A stretch of DNA of 64,000 nt from Apodemus sylvaticus. Taxonomy: Eukaryota; Chordata; Mammalia; Rodentia; Muridae. Shown in pieces: positions 31,361 to 42,765 of the stretch. Under the pieces are notes generated by a model. It was not told the DNA's origin and did not search any database. It was given only the letters and a program-made list of their open reading frames with translations. Location of the stretch: assembly GCF_947179515.1 (NCBI RefSeq), contig NC_067472.1:110767807-110831806 (forward strand), written 5' to 3'. The translations under genes were made by a program, and so were the position numbers. Within the stretch, counting starts at the first letter, position 1. Every line of letters begins with the position of its first letter.

Positions 31361-33084
31361 AATAGTTAATTAATGTCTTTGGGTTATATACAACAATCTT
31401 TTTATTATGGTAAAGCTGAAGACTGCCATTCCTCAGTCTTTATATGACATATTCTCATGATTCTGGACCATGGCATGATCTCCTTCTATAGGCATGCCAT
31501 TTAAATTAATTTCCTTTGATTATGCCCTGCCATCACTACTCGCATTCTAACACGATTGTACAAAATTTTGCAAAGATCTAGTTTTGAGAGAGATGTACTG
31601 AGTGACAAGTCAATTATGCCTGTTTGACCTCCAAACAAACCTGTTTCTCACTCAAGATATAACACCATCCAAATATTCCCCAAATCTTAGTTTTTCTCAG
31701 ATTTAACGTTAACTGTAATTTTATATAATGATGAAAACAAACAAACAACATAAACTATTTTGTATCATCCATATTCCCCAGTAATAAAATGGTAAAAAAT
31801 TATACCAGTAATGTTTTAGGGATCAAATTTATCTCCATGTCTATACCTATTTATTCTGAAAACAACATATTTGTATCTGTAATAGTTTGTTTTTCTGTTT
31901 CTCTGATGAAATACTGATCCAAAGTAACTTGAGGAAGGAAAGGATTTACTTGGCTCATAGTCCCAATCACAGTCCATCACCTATGAGGGAAATCAGGACA
32001 GGAGTACAGGCAACGACAGAGGCAGGATCCATGGAGAGAAACTGCTCTGCTGCCTTTCTCATGCAGTGACTGGAGATAGCTCAGGCCATAGTACTTTGAG
32101 TTCTCACACCTCTACTAGCAATAAAGCAATTGCCTTACAGAAAGGGCCACATGCTAATATGATTTAAGCTGTTTGTCAACTGAGTTTTCCTCTTTTCAGG
32201 TCTGTTAATTTATCAACCAAGATTCACTACCACACTAAGTAATTAATTCCAAGATCAACAGGAAATCACTGGGTTATTTTAAGTAATAGAAAAAATGTAC
32301 TACCTCTAGATTTTCATTTTTATTTTTCAAAAGGCTATATTGATATTCCCATTCCAAATGGGAAAGGGACCAGGTAAAGCCCTTTAGCTCTATAACTCCC
32401 CAAGACCTCAAAGAATCTTTCTCTACTTCTGTTTTTAAGGAGAGACCTGTTTGGGCTCATTACATATACCTTACATCTTCAAACATGTTTCATTAATTAT
32501 GACCCTTTGCATTCTCTGGGCTATCTGAGAGGGTTCTAAGTTATCAAACCTTGCTTCATTCTTGCTAGTCAGTCTCTCCGAGTTTACCTTTGTCCCTAAT
32601 TTCTGTAGTTGGAACTGCCTTCAAAGAAAGTCAATGTGACATCTTCTCTATCAATATTTCTTAGGTTAAATATTTCACTAACAAATTCTATTTTCATTGA
32701 CATTAAATGTCATGGCAGATAAAAGCTCTGTGATACTTTATATTAGTAGTGCCCTTTCCTCTGGTATTTAATCATAGTCTCTTCATGTTGTCTTGAGACT
32801 TTACTTGAAATACCATCCGAATTCACAACTCTACAACTGTATTGTCCACAATGATACATGCATTCTCTAAGATGAAATATTTATTTCTTGTTTTCTTCCT
32901 TTCCTTCTCAGACCTCACATGATTCAATAGACTTCAGCAGATCCCTTATTTACCAGGAAATTGTTTATGACAGTCTTGACCTTTTCTATAATAAGCCTCA
33001 AAGATCCTTAGCTAATCCTCCCAATTCTTCCATATGCTTAAGTATTTGTTCCTGCATCAAACTTGTTATAGGTACTTAAATCTG
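31361..33084. other. Spacer between the two L1s, part 1
   Basis: AT-rich, single-copy-looking sequence. The only recognised element is the LTR-like repeat at 31,880-32,235. No coding exon seen. Confidence 0.5.
31880..32235 (-). mobile_element. Common rodent LTR-like repeat, antisense, old
   Basis: Plus-strand phrases ttctctgatgaaatactgat, ggaaggaaaggatttacttg, caattgccttacagaaaggg and tgtcaactgagttttcctc follow the order of a ~500-bp dispersed rodent repeat (ttctattgctgtgatgaaac... type) that I recognise but will not name with certainty. The same family occurs in the other orientation at 53,625-53,890. Confidence 0.6.
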
Positions 33085-33575
33085 CTTTAATATCCTGGGA
33101 TTGCTATAACAATATACCACAAGCTGAGTACTTTAATGCAACATGAATGAATTAGTTCACTGTTGTGGAGGACTTAAAGTCACAAAAAAGTTTCTGCTGT
33201 GGATATTGGCTCTTAAAAGGTTCTCTGAAACAAAACAAAATTATATTCCATTGTTGTCTCCTAGTGTGGAGCCATTGCTGGTGACCCGTGGCATTTCTCG
33301 GCTTATTCTCTACCGTCTGCCACTGACACAGAGTGACCTTCCTTCTTGTGTTACTTTATGTGTTTTCATAGTTCTAAGGAATCCAACTATTATACCTGGG
33401 CACTCTGGAATCTCTCATAATTCTGTATAAACTTCTTTATATCTGTAAAGACTACATTTTAAATAAGATCATATGTTTAAATATTTGGGACTGAGACTGA
33501 AGAAAATAATTTGTTTGTGTTTGTTTGTGGTTGTGCATTTGATTAGAGGACACAATTCAGGGTATAGTACATATT
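33085..33575 (+). mobile_element. MLT1-type MaLR LTR remnant
   Basis: Diagnostic ordered matches: gggattgctataacaatata, ccacaagctgagtactttaa, tgtggaggacttaaagtcac, the middle tgtctcctagtgtggagcca, and the right end tctgtaaagactacatttta, aataagatcatatg and gaggacacaattcagggtat. It is old, with insertions such as a GT-rich patch near 33,510. It lies in the spacer between the two L1s. Confidence 0.82.
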
Positions 33576-33668
33576 ATCATTTTATTTCAGGATATGAGAC
33601 TGAAAATAGTTGAATAAAATGAGATGATTCAAACTGTGCTGAACTAGGAAATAAGGTTTCTTATAACT

Positions 33669-33670
<2 letters not shown>

Positions 33671-33719
<49 letters not shown>
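33671..33719. repeat. (GA)n microsatellite
   Basis: About 24 uninterrupted AG units. Confidence 0.97.
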
Positions 33720-33722
<3 letters not shown>

Positions 33723-35270
33723 TTCCTCCACAAAAAAAATGGGAATCTTACTTTAAGAAAAGCAAGATAGTTTCCACACACATGTACTTAATATGGAATT
33801 GGTTTTTTAAATGGGAAACATTTACAGTTTTCTCATAGGGGTCAGATTGGAGTTAGTGTGAATCAGCATCCTCATCAGAGAAAAATCAAGTTTTATAATA
33901 CATGTCTTTGGGAAGTTCCTTTTTCTACCAGTTTCATGAGATTAATAGTAATAATAATTGAAGTGGAAATTTCTGGGATTTTTTGAAAGTTGGTTATGTC
34001 AAATTATGTTTTGCTAGAGCACACAAGTGAGAGGATTTTTTTTTATAGCAGACACATGAAAGGACGCATGCTTAGATGATATACCACGTATGAACCCTCT
34101 GATAGAGGGATCTTGAACCTTGGTTTGCTTTGCTCTGACTCACTAATCTCTGCTGTCAACATGCATGTATTGGGTCATCTTAGATTGCTTTGCTGAGTTT
34201 TGCTAGTGTTGACTTGATACAGAAAAACTTACCTCTGTGGACTGGGGTCAGTTGGTGTGTATTAAGGGTTTTTCTGGATTGAACTACAGTTTCTGATTTG
34301 TGTGTGGTGCCTTCCATGTGGAATGGACTGCAAACTGGACTGAGAATAATGAAGATTAGAATTGCCCAAAGGAACTATTTCTAAACTTTCTCTGTGTCCT
34401 AATAACTTATTTTTCCCACTACCTCTGGTAGGTGGTGCCTTAGAGGAGAGGTTGAACCCTTTTTTAGTAGGCTGAGAAAAATGTATGCCTATAAACGATA
34501 ACAATATTGACCATTTCTAAAATTGTAAAAATATTTTTCATTAATGAGAACAGAAGTTAGGGTATTTGTGTTGTCTCTAAAAACTTTGCATCCTGGGAAT
34601 TATTTCTGGTAAATAAAATGATTCCTAATTGATCACAGTCCTAATTGAATGTAGAGCTACAGAACATAAAATATCTTCAAGATTATCCAGTAAAGCAACT
34701 AGTATTGTATATGGAGCTTTGTGACACAGATAGGCCAAATGAACTACTCAGTGCCATGTAATTGGTTCAATCTTATATTGTAGCATGTGTTTCCTGTGGC
34801 AATATATGTTGTCTAAAATGACTATAATACCATCCGTTATTTTAATTAATGCTGCCACTTTTAAAACTTACTTAAAATTATTTAAAATAAAAGATAATAA
34901 ATGCCTATAATCCTTTTACTACACAATAAAGCCAACAGCACTATATTGTGCTAGTCAATAAGAAGGCATTTGGGAATAATCGGTTTGGTTCTAGTTTCTC
35001 AGAGAAGCATCCACTAACTCAAGCCAACATTATTTGTTATATATGTGGAACAACAACAATGACAGAAAAGACAGGAAATGTTAAGGAAGACAAACCAAGT
35101 GAGAATACAATGTGATCCAGCTGCAACTGAAACATCTTAAAATTAAAACCCTCTACCTAATATTTAAAAAAAAATAAGGAGGAGGAAGCAAAAAGATTTT
35201 ATAAGGACCAGAAGACAAGGATACCTGATGTGAAAGTGTCTCCTAGACATAACAGGGAAACCGCACGCAT
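33720..35270. other. Spacer between the two L1s, part 2
   Basis: AT-rich sequence with no gene seen. About 34,205-34,400 weakly resembles the rodent LTR-like repeat found at 53.6 kb (gtgttgacttgatacagaaa, gtgtgtggtgccttccatgt) but is too diverged to call firmly. Confidence 0.45.
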
Positions 35271-35285
35271 AAAATCTCAACAATA
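35271..35285. repeat. Target-site duplication, left, of the plus-strand L1
   Basis: aaaatctcaacaata here is repeated at 41,820-41,834. The opposite strand at the junction reads TTTT/AT, near the L1-endonuclease consensus. Confidence 0.93.
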
Positions 35286-36492
35286 AGGAGAGGCTCACCT
35301 CCATCTTGGTTTCGGACTCCAGAGAGACCGGACAGACTGAGGTACACAAACATAACCGGAGGCCAACATCCCGGGGGTCTGAGCCCAACGAGGGGGGGGG
35401 GCATGGGGTGCCAACCCAGCCAGGTGTTTTTTTGGCCCTGGCCAGGGCGCGCACCGCCATTTTGCCTACAGGACCCAGAGTGCTGGGGAGGGCAGAGACA
35501 GCTAACAAGCATAGCCTGAGACTAAAAAAGCGGGGGTCTAGGCCCCAACAGGCCCTGGACTGACCCCAAGAACTAGGCGGCTTGGTGGGCCATCTGTGCA
35601 TCAACCCGCCCAGGAGGTTGTTAGCGCAGCAGACTCTCCTGGCACTTTCGGGGAATGTGAAGGCGCGCACGCCCGCCATCCTGGTCACCTGGCGGACCCC
35701 CGCCCCCCCCCTGTTGACAGTCATAGCCCGAGGGGAACTTTGCTCGGACCTTGGCCTCCCAGGCTTCTGCATGGACCCAGGGCCTGGGCTACCTTGGTTG
35801 GGGGATCAGCTGCCCAGCGGGGTGATCAGCACGCGGGTGAGGTTCCGGCAGTGTACACCATCTGCGCTCCCTGGGTGTGCACACGGGCTCCATCTGGTTC
35901 ACAGACACAATCTGGGGCAAAACACACTAGAGCTGCAAGGGCACCCAAGAACACATCAGCAGGCCAGCAGGGAGAAGTCGGTGTGCTCCGGTGAATCCAG
36001 CCGGCCCCAGCGGGAGCCTTCGGGTACCTGCTTTGGGATCTGAAGCACAAGGGCCACAGCGCTCGGTCTCCAGGAAGTGCAGAAGACCCAGTGTGCACCC
36101 AGAGACAGTCTGGGAGCTCCCAGAGCAGCTTGCTCCTGTGGCCCAAAGCTTGGGTCCCAGTCCTGAGGCCTCTGGTGGGAGCCCTCAGCTCAACTCTCTC
36201 TGCTTCCAGATCCAGATCAACCTGGGCATCAAAACCACATCTCCAGTTCCTGCAAGAGGCAAGAGGGGCTTCTGGGCAGCCAGCTGGGAGAAGTCAATGT
36301 GCTCCTGTGAATCCAGCGGGCACCAGCAGGAGCCTTCCGGTGTCTGCTTCGGGATCTGAACAGCCTGGGCAACAGCACCCTGGCTCCAGGCAGTGAAGGA
36401 GGTAAGCCATGTACCAGAGGCCAACGGGGAAGGGGCAACTTGCACTGGTGAGTCCAGCATTGACAAGACCAACTAACACCAGTGAGAACTAG
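35286..36492 (+). promoter_or_regulatory. L1 5' UTR and internal promoter with internal duplication (copy 2)
   Basis: GC-rich leader. A YY1-like core ccatcttgg lies 15 bases from the 5' end (35,301-35,309) and a second ccgccattttg at 35,454-35,464. Two homopolymer runs (about ten G at 35,392-35,401; nine C near 35,702-35,710) are slippage-prone. A ~317-bp unit is repeated: ctgggtgtgcacacgggctc...gggatctgaa and gtgtgcacccagagacag...gggatctgaa, with equivalent ends at about 36,044 and 36,360. Copy 1 has a single unit. Confidence 0.83.
35870..36361 (+). repeat. ~317-bp tandem duplication in the copy 2 5' UTR
   Basis: The block gggagaagtc(g/a)gtgtgctcc through gaatccagc, gggagccttc and tttgggatctgaa occurs at about 35,970-36,045 and again at about 36,287-36,361. 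A less similar block starting gtgtgcac also repeats upstream (about 35,876 and 36,091). The second unit resembles the single copy-1 region best. The units differ at many bases, so the duplication is not brand-new, or it arose by exchange between diverged elements. Confidence 0.8.
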
Positions 36493-37698
36493 ATGGCAAA
36501 AGGCAAACACAGGAACGTCACTAACAGAAATCAAGGCAATATGGCAACATCTGAACCCAATTCTCCTCTACCAGCATGTCCTGGATACCCCATCACACCA
36601 GTAAAACAAGATTCAGATTTAAAATCACTGGTCATGATGCTGGTACAGGAACACATGAAGGACATACTTAAAGAAATTCAGGAAAAAATGGATCAAAAGT
36701 TAGAAGCCCTTGCAAGGGAAACACAAAAATCATTGAAAGAAATCCAGGAGAATACAAAAGCCAATAATGAGGAAACGCAAAAAACACTTAAAGAAATACA
36801 GGAGAACTTTGGTCAACAGGCTGAGGTCATGAAAGTGGAAACACAAAAATCTCTTAAAGAATTACAGGAAAGCACAAACAAGCAAGTGAAGGAGCTAAGC
36901 AAAACCATCCAGGATCTAAAATCAGAAGTAGAAACAACTAAGAAAACTCAAAGGGAGACAACTTTGGAGATAGAAAACCTTGGGAAGAAATCAGGGGACA
37001 GAGATGCAAATATCAACAACAGAATACAAGAGATAGAAGAAAGAATCTCAGATGCTGAAGATTCCATAGAAACTATGGACTCAACAGTTAAAGAAAATGC
37101 AAAATGCAAAAAGCTTGTAACCCAAAATATCCAGGAAATCCAGGACACAATGAGAAGACCAAACCTAAGGATTATAGGCATAGATGAGAGTGAAGATTTA
37201 CAACTTAAAGGGCCAGCAAATATCTTCAATAAAATTATGGAAGAAAACTTCCCTAACCTAAAGAGAGAGATTCCCATGAATATACAAGAAGCCTACAGAA
37301 CTCCAAACAGACTGGACCAGAACAGAAATACTCCCCGTCACATAATAATCAAAATACCAAATGTTCTAAACAAAGAAAGAATATTAAAGGCAGTAAGAGA
37401 AAAAGGCCAAGTAACATATAAAGGAAGACCTATCAGAATCACAGCAGAATTTTCACCTGAGACTATGAAGGCTAGAAGGTCCTGGGCAGATCTCATGCAG
37501 ACTCTAAGAGAACACAAATGCCAGCCAAAACTGCTATATCCAGCAAAACTCTCAATCACTGTAGATGGAGAAACTAAGATATTTCATGACAAAACCAAGT
37601 TTACCCAATATCTATCCACAAACCCAGCCCTACAAAGGATAATAGGAGGAAAACACCAATACAAGGAGGGAAACTTCACCCTGGAAAAAGCAAGATAG
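36493..37698 (+). CDS. L1 ORF1 protein, 401 aa, intact (copy 2)
   Basis: Same domain order as copy 1: basic Ser/Pro-rich N-terminus (1-42), coiled coil (about 43-218), RRM (about 223-318, beginning NLRIIGIDESED) and C-terminal domain with REKGQVTYKGRPIRITAEF and ARRSWADLMQ. It has four LKE(I/L)Q repeat units (near 36,670, 36,736, 36,790 and 36,856; offsets 66, 54, 66), one 22-residue unit fewer than copy 1, exactly accounting for the 423/401 length difference. The frame is open from MAKGKHRN to stop. Family role: L1 RNA binding and chaperone activity as a trimer. Expression is unknown. Confidence 0.96.
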   Translation: MAKGKHRNVTNRNQGNMATSEPNSPLPACPGYPITPVKQDSDLKSLVMMLVQEHMKDILKEIQEKMDQKLEALARETQKSLKEIQENTKANNEETQKTLKEIQENFGQQAEVMKVETQKSLKELQESTNKQVKELSKTIQDLKSEVETTKKTQRETTLEIENLGKKSGDRDANINNRIQEIEERISDAEDSIETMDSTVKENAKCKKLVTQNIQEIQDTMRRPNLRIIGIDESEDLQLKGPANIFNKIMEENFPNLKREIPMNIQEAYRTPNRLDQNRNTPRHIIIKIPNVLNKERILKAVREKGQVTYKGRPIRITAEFSPETMKARRSWADLMQTLREHKCQPKLLYPAKLSITVDGETKIFHDKTKFTQYLSTNPALQRIIGGKHQYKEGNFTLEKAR

Positions 37699-37757
37699 TA
37701 ACCTTTCATCAAACCCAAAAGAAGTTAAGCAATCAAATTTAAAAAATAACGTCAAAA

Positions 37758-40700
37758 ATGATAGGAAGTAACAATCACTATTCCTTAATATCTCTTAACA
37801 TCAATGGACTTAATGCCCCAATAAAAAGACACAGACTAACTGACTGGATACGTAAACAGGACCCTACATTTTGCTGCTTACAGGAAACACACCTCAGGGT
37901 CAAAGACAAACACTACCTTAGAGTAAAAGGCTGGAAGACAATTTTACAAGCAAATGGTCTCAGGAAACAAGCTGGAGTAGCCATTTTAATATCAGATAAA
38001 ATTGACTTTCAACCCAAAGTCATCAAAAGAGACTCTGAGGGACACTTCTTGCTGGTCAAAGGAAAAATACAACAAGAAGAATTCTCAATCTTGAACATCT
38101 ATGCTCCAAATGCAAGGGCACCCTCTTTCATAAAAGAAGCTTTATTGAAACTCAAAGCACACATTGTACCTAACACATTAATTGTGGGTGACTTCAACAC
38201 TGCACTTTCCTCAATGGACCGATCAGGAAAACAGAAACTAAACAGGGACATAATGAAATTAATTGAAGCTTTGGACCAATTAGATTTAACAGATATTTAT
38301 AGAACATTCTATCCTAAAGCAAAAGAATATACCTTTTTCTCAGCACCTCATGGCACTTCTCCAAAATCGACCATATAATTGGTCACAAGACAGACCTCAA
38401 CAAATATAAGAAGATCGAACTAATCCCATGCCTCCTATCAGATCACTATGGAGTAAAAGTGGTCTTCAATAGCAACAAAAACAACAGAAAACCTACATAC
38501 AGGTGGAAACTGAACAATATTGTACTCAATGATACCTTGGTCAAGGAAGAAATAAAGAAAGAAATTAAAGACTTTTTAGAACACAATGAAAATGAAGACA
38601 CAACATACCCAAATCTATGGGACACAATGAAAGCAGTGCTAAGAGGAAAACTCATAGCCCTGAGTGCCTCCAAAAAGAAAATGGAGAGAGCATACATTAC
38701 CAGCTTAATGACACACCTGAAAGCCCTGGAACAAAAAGAAGCTATTTCACCCAGGAGGAGTAGAAGGCAGGAAATCATCAAACTCAGGGCCGAAATCAAT
38801 CAAGTAGAAACAAAGAGAACCATACAAAGAATCAACAAAACTAGGAGCTGGTTCTTTGAGAAAATCAACAAGATAGATAAACCCTTAGCCAGACTGACCA
38901 AAGGGCACAGAGAAAGTATCCAAATTAACAAACTTAGAAATGAAAAGGGAGATATAAAAACAGAAACTGAGGAAATCCAAAAAATCATCAGATCCTACTA
39001 CAAGAGACTGTACTCAACACAACTGGAGAATCTGGAGGAAATGGACAATTTCCTTGACAGATACCAAATACCAAAATTAAATCAGGACCAACTAGACCAT
39101 CTAAACAGTCCCATAATGCCTAAAGAAATAGAAGGAGTCATAGAAAGTCTTCCAACCAAAAAAAGCACAGGACCAGATGGCTTCAGTGCAGAATTCTACC
39201 AGACCTTCAAAGAAGAGTTAACACCAATACTCTTCAAACTATTCCACAAAATAGAAACAGAAGGAACACTACCCAATTCCTTCTACGAAGCCACATTACG
39301 CTGATACCAAAGCCACACAAAGATCCAACAAAGAAAGAGAACTTCAGACCAATTTCCCTTATGAACATAGATGCAAAAATACTCAATAAAATTCTTGCCA
39401 ACCGAATCCAAGAACACATCAAAACGATCATCCACCATGATCAAGTAGGCTTTATCCTGGGAATGCAGGTTTGGTTCAATATACGGATATCCATCAATGC
39501 AATCCACTACATAAACAAACTCAAAGAACAAAACCACATGGTCATTTCATTGGATGCTGAAAAAGGATTTGACAAAATTCAGCATCCTTTCATGCTTAAA
39601 GTCTTGGAGAGAACAGGAATTCAAGGCCCATACCTAAACATAGTAAAAGCAATATACAGCAAACCGGTAGCCAGCATCAAACTAAATGGAGAGAAACTTG
39701 AAGCAATCCCACTGAAATCAGGGACCAGACAAGGCTGCCCCCTTTCTCCTTATCTTTTCAATATTGTACTTGAGGTACTAGCTCGGGCAATTCGACAACA
39801 TAAGGAGGTCAAAGGGATACAAATTGGAAAGAAAGAAGTCAAACTATCATTATTTGCAGGCGACATGATAGTCTACCTAAGTGACCCAAAAACCTCCACT
39901 AGAGAGCTCCTACAGCTGATAAACAATTTCAGCAAAGTGGCAGGTTATAAAATCAACACAAGCAAATCAGTGGCCTTCCTATACTCAAAGGATAAGCAGG
40001 CTGAGAAAGAAATTAGGGAAATGACCCCCTTCACAATAGCCACAAACAGTATAAAGTATCTTGCGGTGACTCTTACCAAACATGTGAAAGATCTGTATGA
40101 CAAGAACTTCAAGACTCTGAAGAAGGAAATGGAAGAAGACCTCAAAAAATGGGAAAACCTTCCATGCTCATGGATCGGTAGAATCAATATAGTTAAAATG
40201 GCCATTTTGCCAAAAGCAATATACAGATTCAATGCAATACCCATCAAAATCCCAACTCAATTCTTCACAGAGTTAGAAAGAGAAATTATCAAATTCATCT
40301 GGAACAACAAAAAACCCAGGATAGCTAAAACTATTCTCAGCAACAAAAGAAAATCTGGGGGAATCAGTATCCCTGACCTCAAGCAATACTACAGAGCAAT
40401 AGTGTTAAAAACTGCATGGTATTGGTACAGTGACAGGCAGGAGGATCAATGGACAGGATTGAAGATCCAGAAATGAACCCACACACCTATGGCCACTTGA
40501 TCCTCGACAAAGGGGCTGAAAACATCCAATGGAAAAAAGATAGCCTTTTCAACAAATGGTGCTGGTTCAACTGGAGGGCAGCATGCAGAAGAATGTGAAT
40601 TGATCCATCCTTGTCTCCTTGTACTAAGCTCAAATCCAAATGGATCAAGGACCTCCACATAAAACCAGACACTCTGAAGCTAATAGAAAAGAAACTGGGG

Positions 40701-41564
40701 AAGACCCTTGAGGACATCGGTACAGGGAGAAAGTTTCTGAACAGAACACCAATAGGCATGCTCTAAGAGCAAGAATTGACAAATGGGATCTCATAAAATT
40801 ACAAAGTTTCTGTAAGGCAAAGGACACCATCAAGAGGACAAATCGGCAACCAACAAATTGGGGAAAGATCTCCACCAATCCTACATCAGATAGAGGGCTA
40901 ATATCCAATATATATAAAGAACTCAAGAAGTTAGACTCCAGAAAACCAAACGACCCTATTAAAAAATGGGGTACAGAGTTAAACAAAGAATTCTCACCTA
41001 AAGAACTTTGGATGGCGGAGAAGCATCTTAAAAAATGCTCAACCTCATTAGTCATTAGGGAAATGCAAATCAAAACAACCCTGAGATTTCATCTTACACC
41101 AGTCAGAATGGCTAAGAGACAGCAGGTGTTGGAGAGGGTGTGGAGAAATAGGAACACTCCTCCACTGCTGGTGGGGTTGCAAATTTGTACAACCACTCTG
41201 GAAATCAGTCTGGCGGTTCCTCTGAAAACTGGGCACCTCAGTTCCAGAAGATCCTGCTATACCACTCCTGGGCATATACCCAGAGCATTCCCCACCATGT
41301 AATAAGGATACATGCTCTACTATGTTCATAGCAGCCCTATTTATAATTGCCAGATGCTGGAAAGAACCCAGGTATCCCTCAACAGAAGAGTGGATGCAAA
41401 AAATGTGGTATATCTACACAATGGAGTACTATTCAGCCATTAGAAACAATGAATTCATGAAATTCTTAGGCAAATGGATGGAGCTAGAGAACATCATACT
41501 AAGTGAGGTAACCCAGACTCAAAAGGTGAATCATGGTATGTACTCACTAATAAGTGGATATTAA
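37758..41564 (+). pseudogene. L1 ORF2 with multiple frameshifts and FADD-to-FAGD change (copy 2)
   Basis: The endonuclease half opens normally (SLNINGLN, CLQETHL, IVGDFNTALSS), then is lost to a one-base deletion near 38,354-38,360. Further one-base deletions lie near 39,293-39,296, 40,451-40,454 and 40,751-40,759. A CGA-to-TGA stop is at 40,596-40,598. A 14-base deletion at about 41,115-41,119 removes the residues before the Cys-rich domain (compare attaaaaattcagg in copy 1). In the RT motif the first catalytic Asp codon is GGC (39,859-39,861), giving FAGD. The protein would be inactive even without the frameshifts. The end (ISGY) is preserved at 41,564. Confidence 0.97.
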
Positions 41565-41819
41565 CCTAGAAAACTGGAATACCCAAAACATAATCCACAC
41601 ATCAAATGAGGTACAAGAAGAAAGGAGGAGTGGCCCCTGGTTCTGGAAAGACTCAGTGAAGCAGTATTTGGCAAAACCAGAACGGGGAAGTGGGAAGGGG
41701 TGTGTGGGAGGACAGGGGGAGAGAAGGGGGCTTGCGGGACTTTCGGGGAGTGGGGGGCTGGAAAAGTGGAAATCATTTGAAATGTAAATAAAACATTTAT
41801 AGAATAAAAAAAAAAGAAA
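41565..41819 (+). other. L1 copy 2: 3' UTR, G-rich tract, polyadenylation signal and tail
   Basis: After the ORF2 stop comes the conserved tggaatacccaaaacataat stretch, then a G-rich polypurine block (about 41,684-41,762) with several runs of four to six G. It ends aaacatttatagaataaaaa with an A tail interrupted by G. It is nearly the same as the short L1 end at 20,928-21,240. Confidence 0.9.
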
Positions 41820-41834
41820 AAAATCTCAACAATA
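41820..41834. repeat. Target-site duplication, right, of the plus-strand L1
   Basis: Copy of 35,271-35,285. The first A merges with the L1 poly(A) tail, so the exact left edge is uncertain by one base. Confidence 0.92.
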
Positions 41835-42074
41835 TGATTGCCTAAACATGATCTGTATAATAATGCTATTTGACTTGCCAATCTGGATGGAGGAAAGTTT
41901 CACATAAGGTTCTACTGAAATATATAAATATTGGCAGTAAATCTATGTCTTGTGAGAAAGGGAGAATCAGTTTTCTCCATGGAGGAGATCACTAATAGTT
42001 TATCTAATGCAAAATGTTCAGCTCTAAGCACATACAGAAATTTGTGACACAAAAGGGACTCAAGGGGACCTATT

Positions 42075-42152
42075 ATCTATCTATCCATATCTATCTAGCA
42101 TCTGTTTATAATTTATTATATATCATCTATCAACTATCTATCATCTATCCTT

Positions 42153-42193
<41 letters not shown>

Positions 42194-42200
42194 ATCTATC
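42075..42200. repeat. (ATCT)n tetranucleotide microsatellite
   Basis: Interrupted ATCT and TATC units from 42,075, becoming pure at about 42,153-42,192. Confidence 0.93.
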
Positions 42201-42584
42201 TATTATGCAGCAATAATAAATTGAGGAAAAAAGGTCATGTGAATTTCAAAGGGAGTAGAAATCACAGGGGTGGAGATTGAGTGGGGAGGATGTATAGAAA
42301 TGATATAATACTCATATGTGAAATTCTAAAAAATGTAGAGCAGAACAAAAATGGTACATAAATACTTAAATTTACCAAGATATATACACACTGAAAATTT
42401 AATTCCAATAAATTTATTTTTATCATAGAATTCCAATGATAAATTTATTTATTCCTTTGGAGTTTCTCATAACTTCATTTCTGCTTTTCCAGCAACAACG
42501 TCAGTCGTGCTTATAGTTAAAGTTTTGAAGTAACATGGACAGCTTTGTCTGACATTCTTTAAAAGTAAAATAAAATAAAGTGTG
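42201..42584. other. No gene seen
   Basis: AT-rich sequence between the tetranucleotide repeat and a B3-type SINE; nothing recognised. Confidence 0.5.
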
Positions 42585-42765
42585 TGTATATGTGTTCTGT
42601 GTTTGAGTGTGCCTGTGTATGACTGTAATAGGAATATGAAGGTCAGAAGAGAAGTCCTACGAGTCATTTATTTCCTGCCATCTTAGAGTATCCCAGCACC
42701 TATACTTGCCATCAGGCTGTGGGCAAGAGCATCTATGAGCTGAGTCATTTCACCAGGTCATAAGT
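42585..42765 (-). mobile_element. B3-type SINE, antisense
   Basis: Plus-strand tatgaaggtcagaagagaag, cagcacctatacttgccatc and gctgagtcatttcaccaggt are the antisense of the B3 tail, body and head in the right order. A tgtgtgtatatgtgttctgt stretch just to the left fits the variable tail. Confidence 0.75.

Larger units (their letters stand above)
35286..41819 (+). mobile_element. Nearly full-length L1, plus strand (copy 2)
   Basis: A 6.5-kb L1: 5' UTR (35,286-36,492), ORF1 (36,493-37,698, open), a 59-base spacer, ORF2 (37,758-41,564, broken), 3' UTR and A tail, flanked by a 15-bp target-site duplication. It belongs to the same subfamily as copy 1, but carries more lesions and so is probably older or has drifted longer. 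The 5' end starts about 185 bases inside the copy-1 5' UTR, so it is slightly truncated or began from a downstream start. Confidence 0.98.

Noticed and set aside
34205..34510. Possible further copy of the rodent LTR-like repeat and an 80-codon minus-strand frame
   Set aside because: Only a few short phrases match the family order; too weak to list as an element, and the frame has no features.
35164..36534. 202-codon minus-strand frame and other long frames at the plus-strand L1 5' end
   Set aside because: They cross the L1 boundary and target-site duplication and follow the 5' UTR composition, so a real gene is unlikely.
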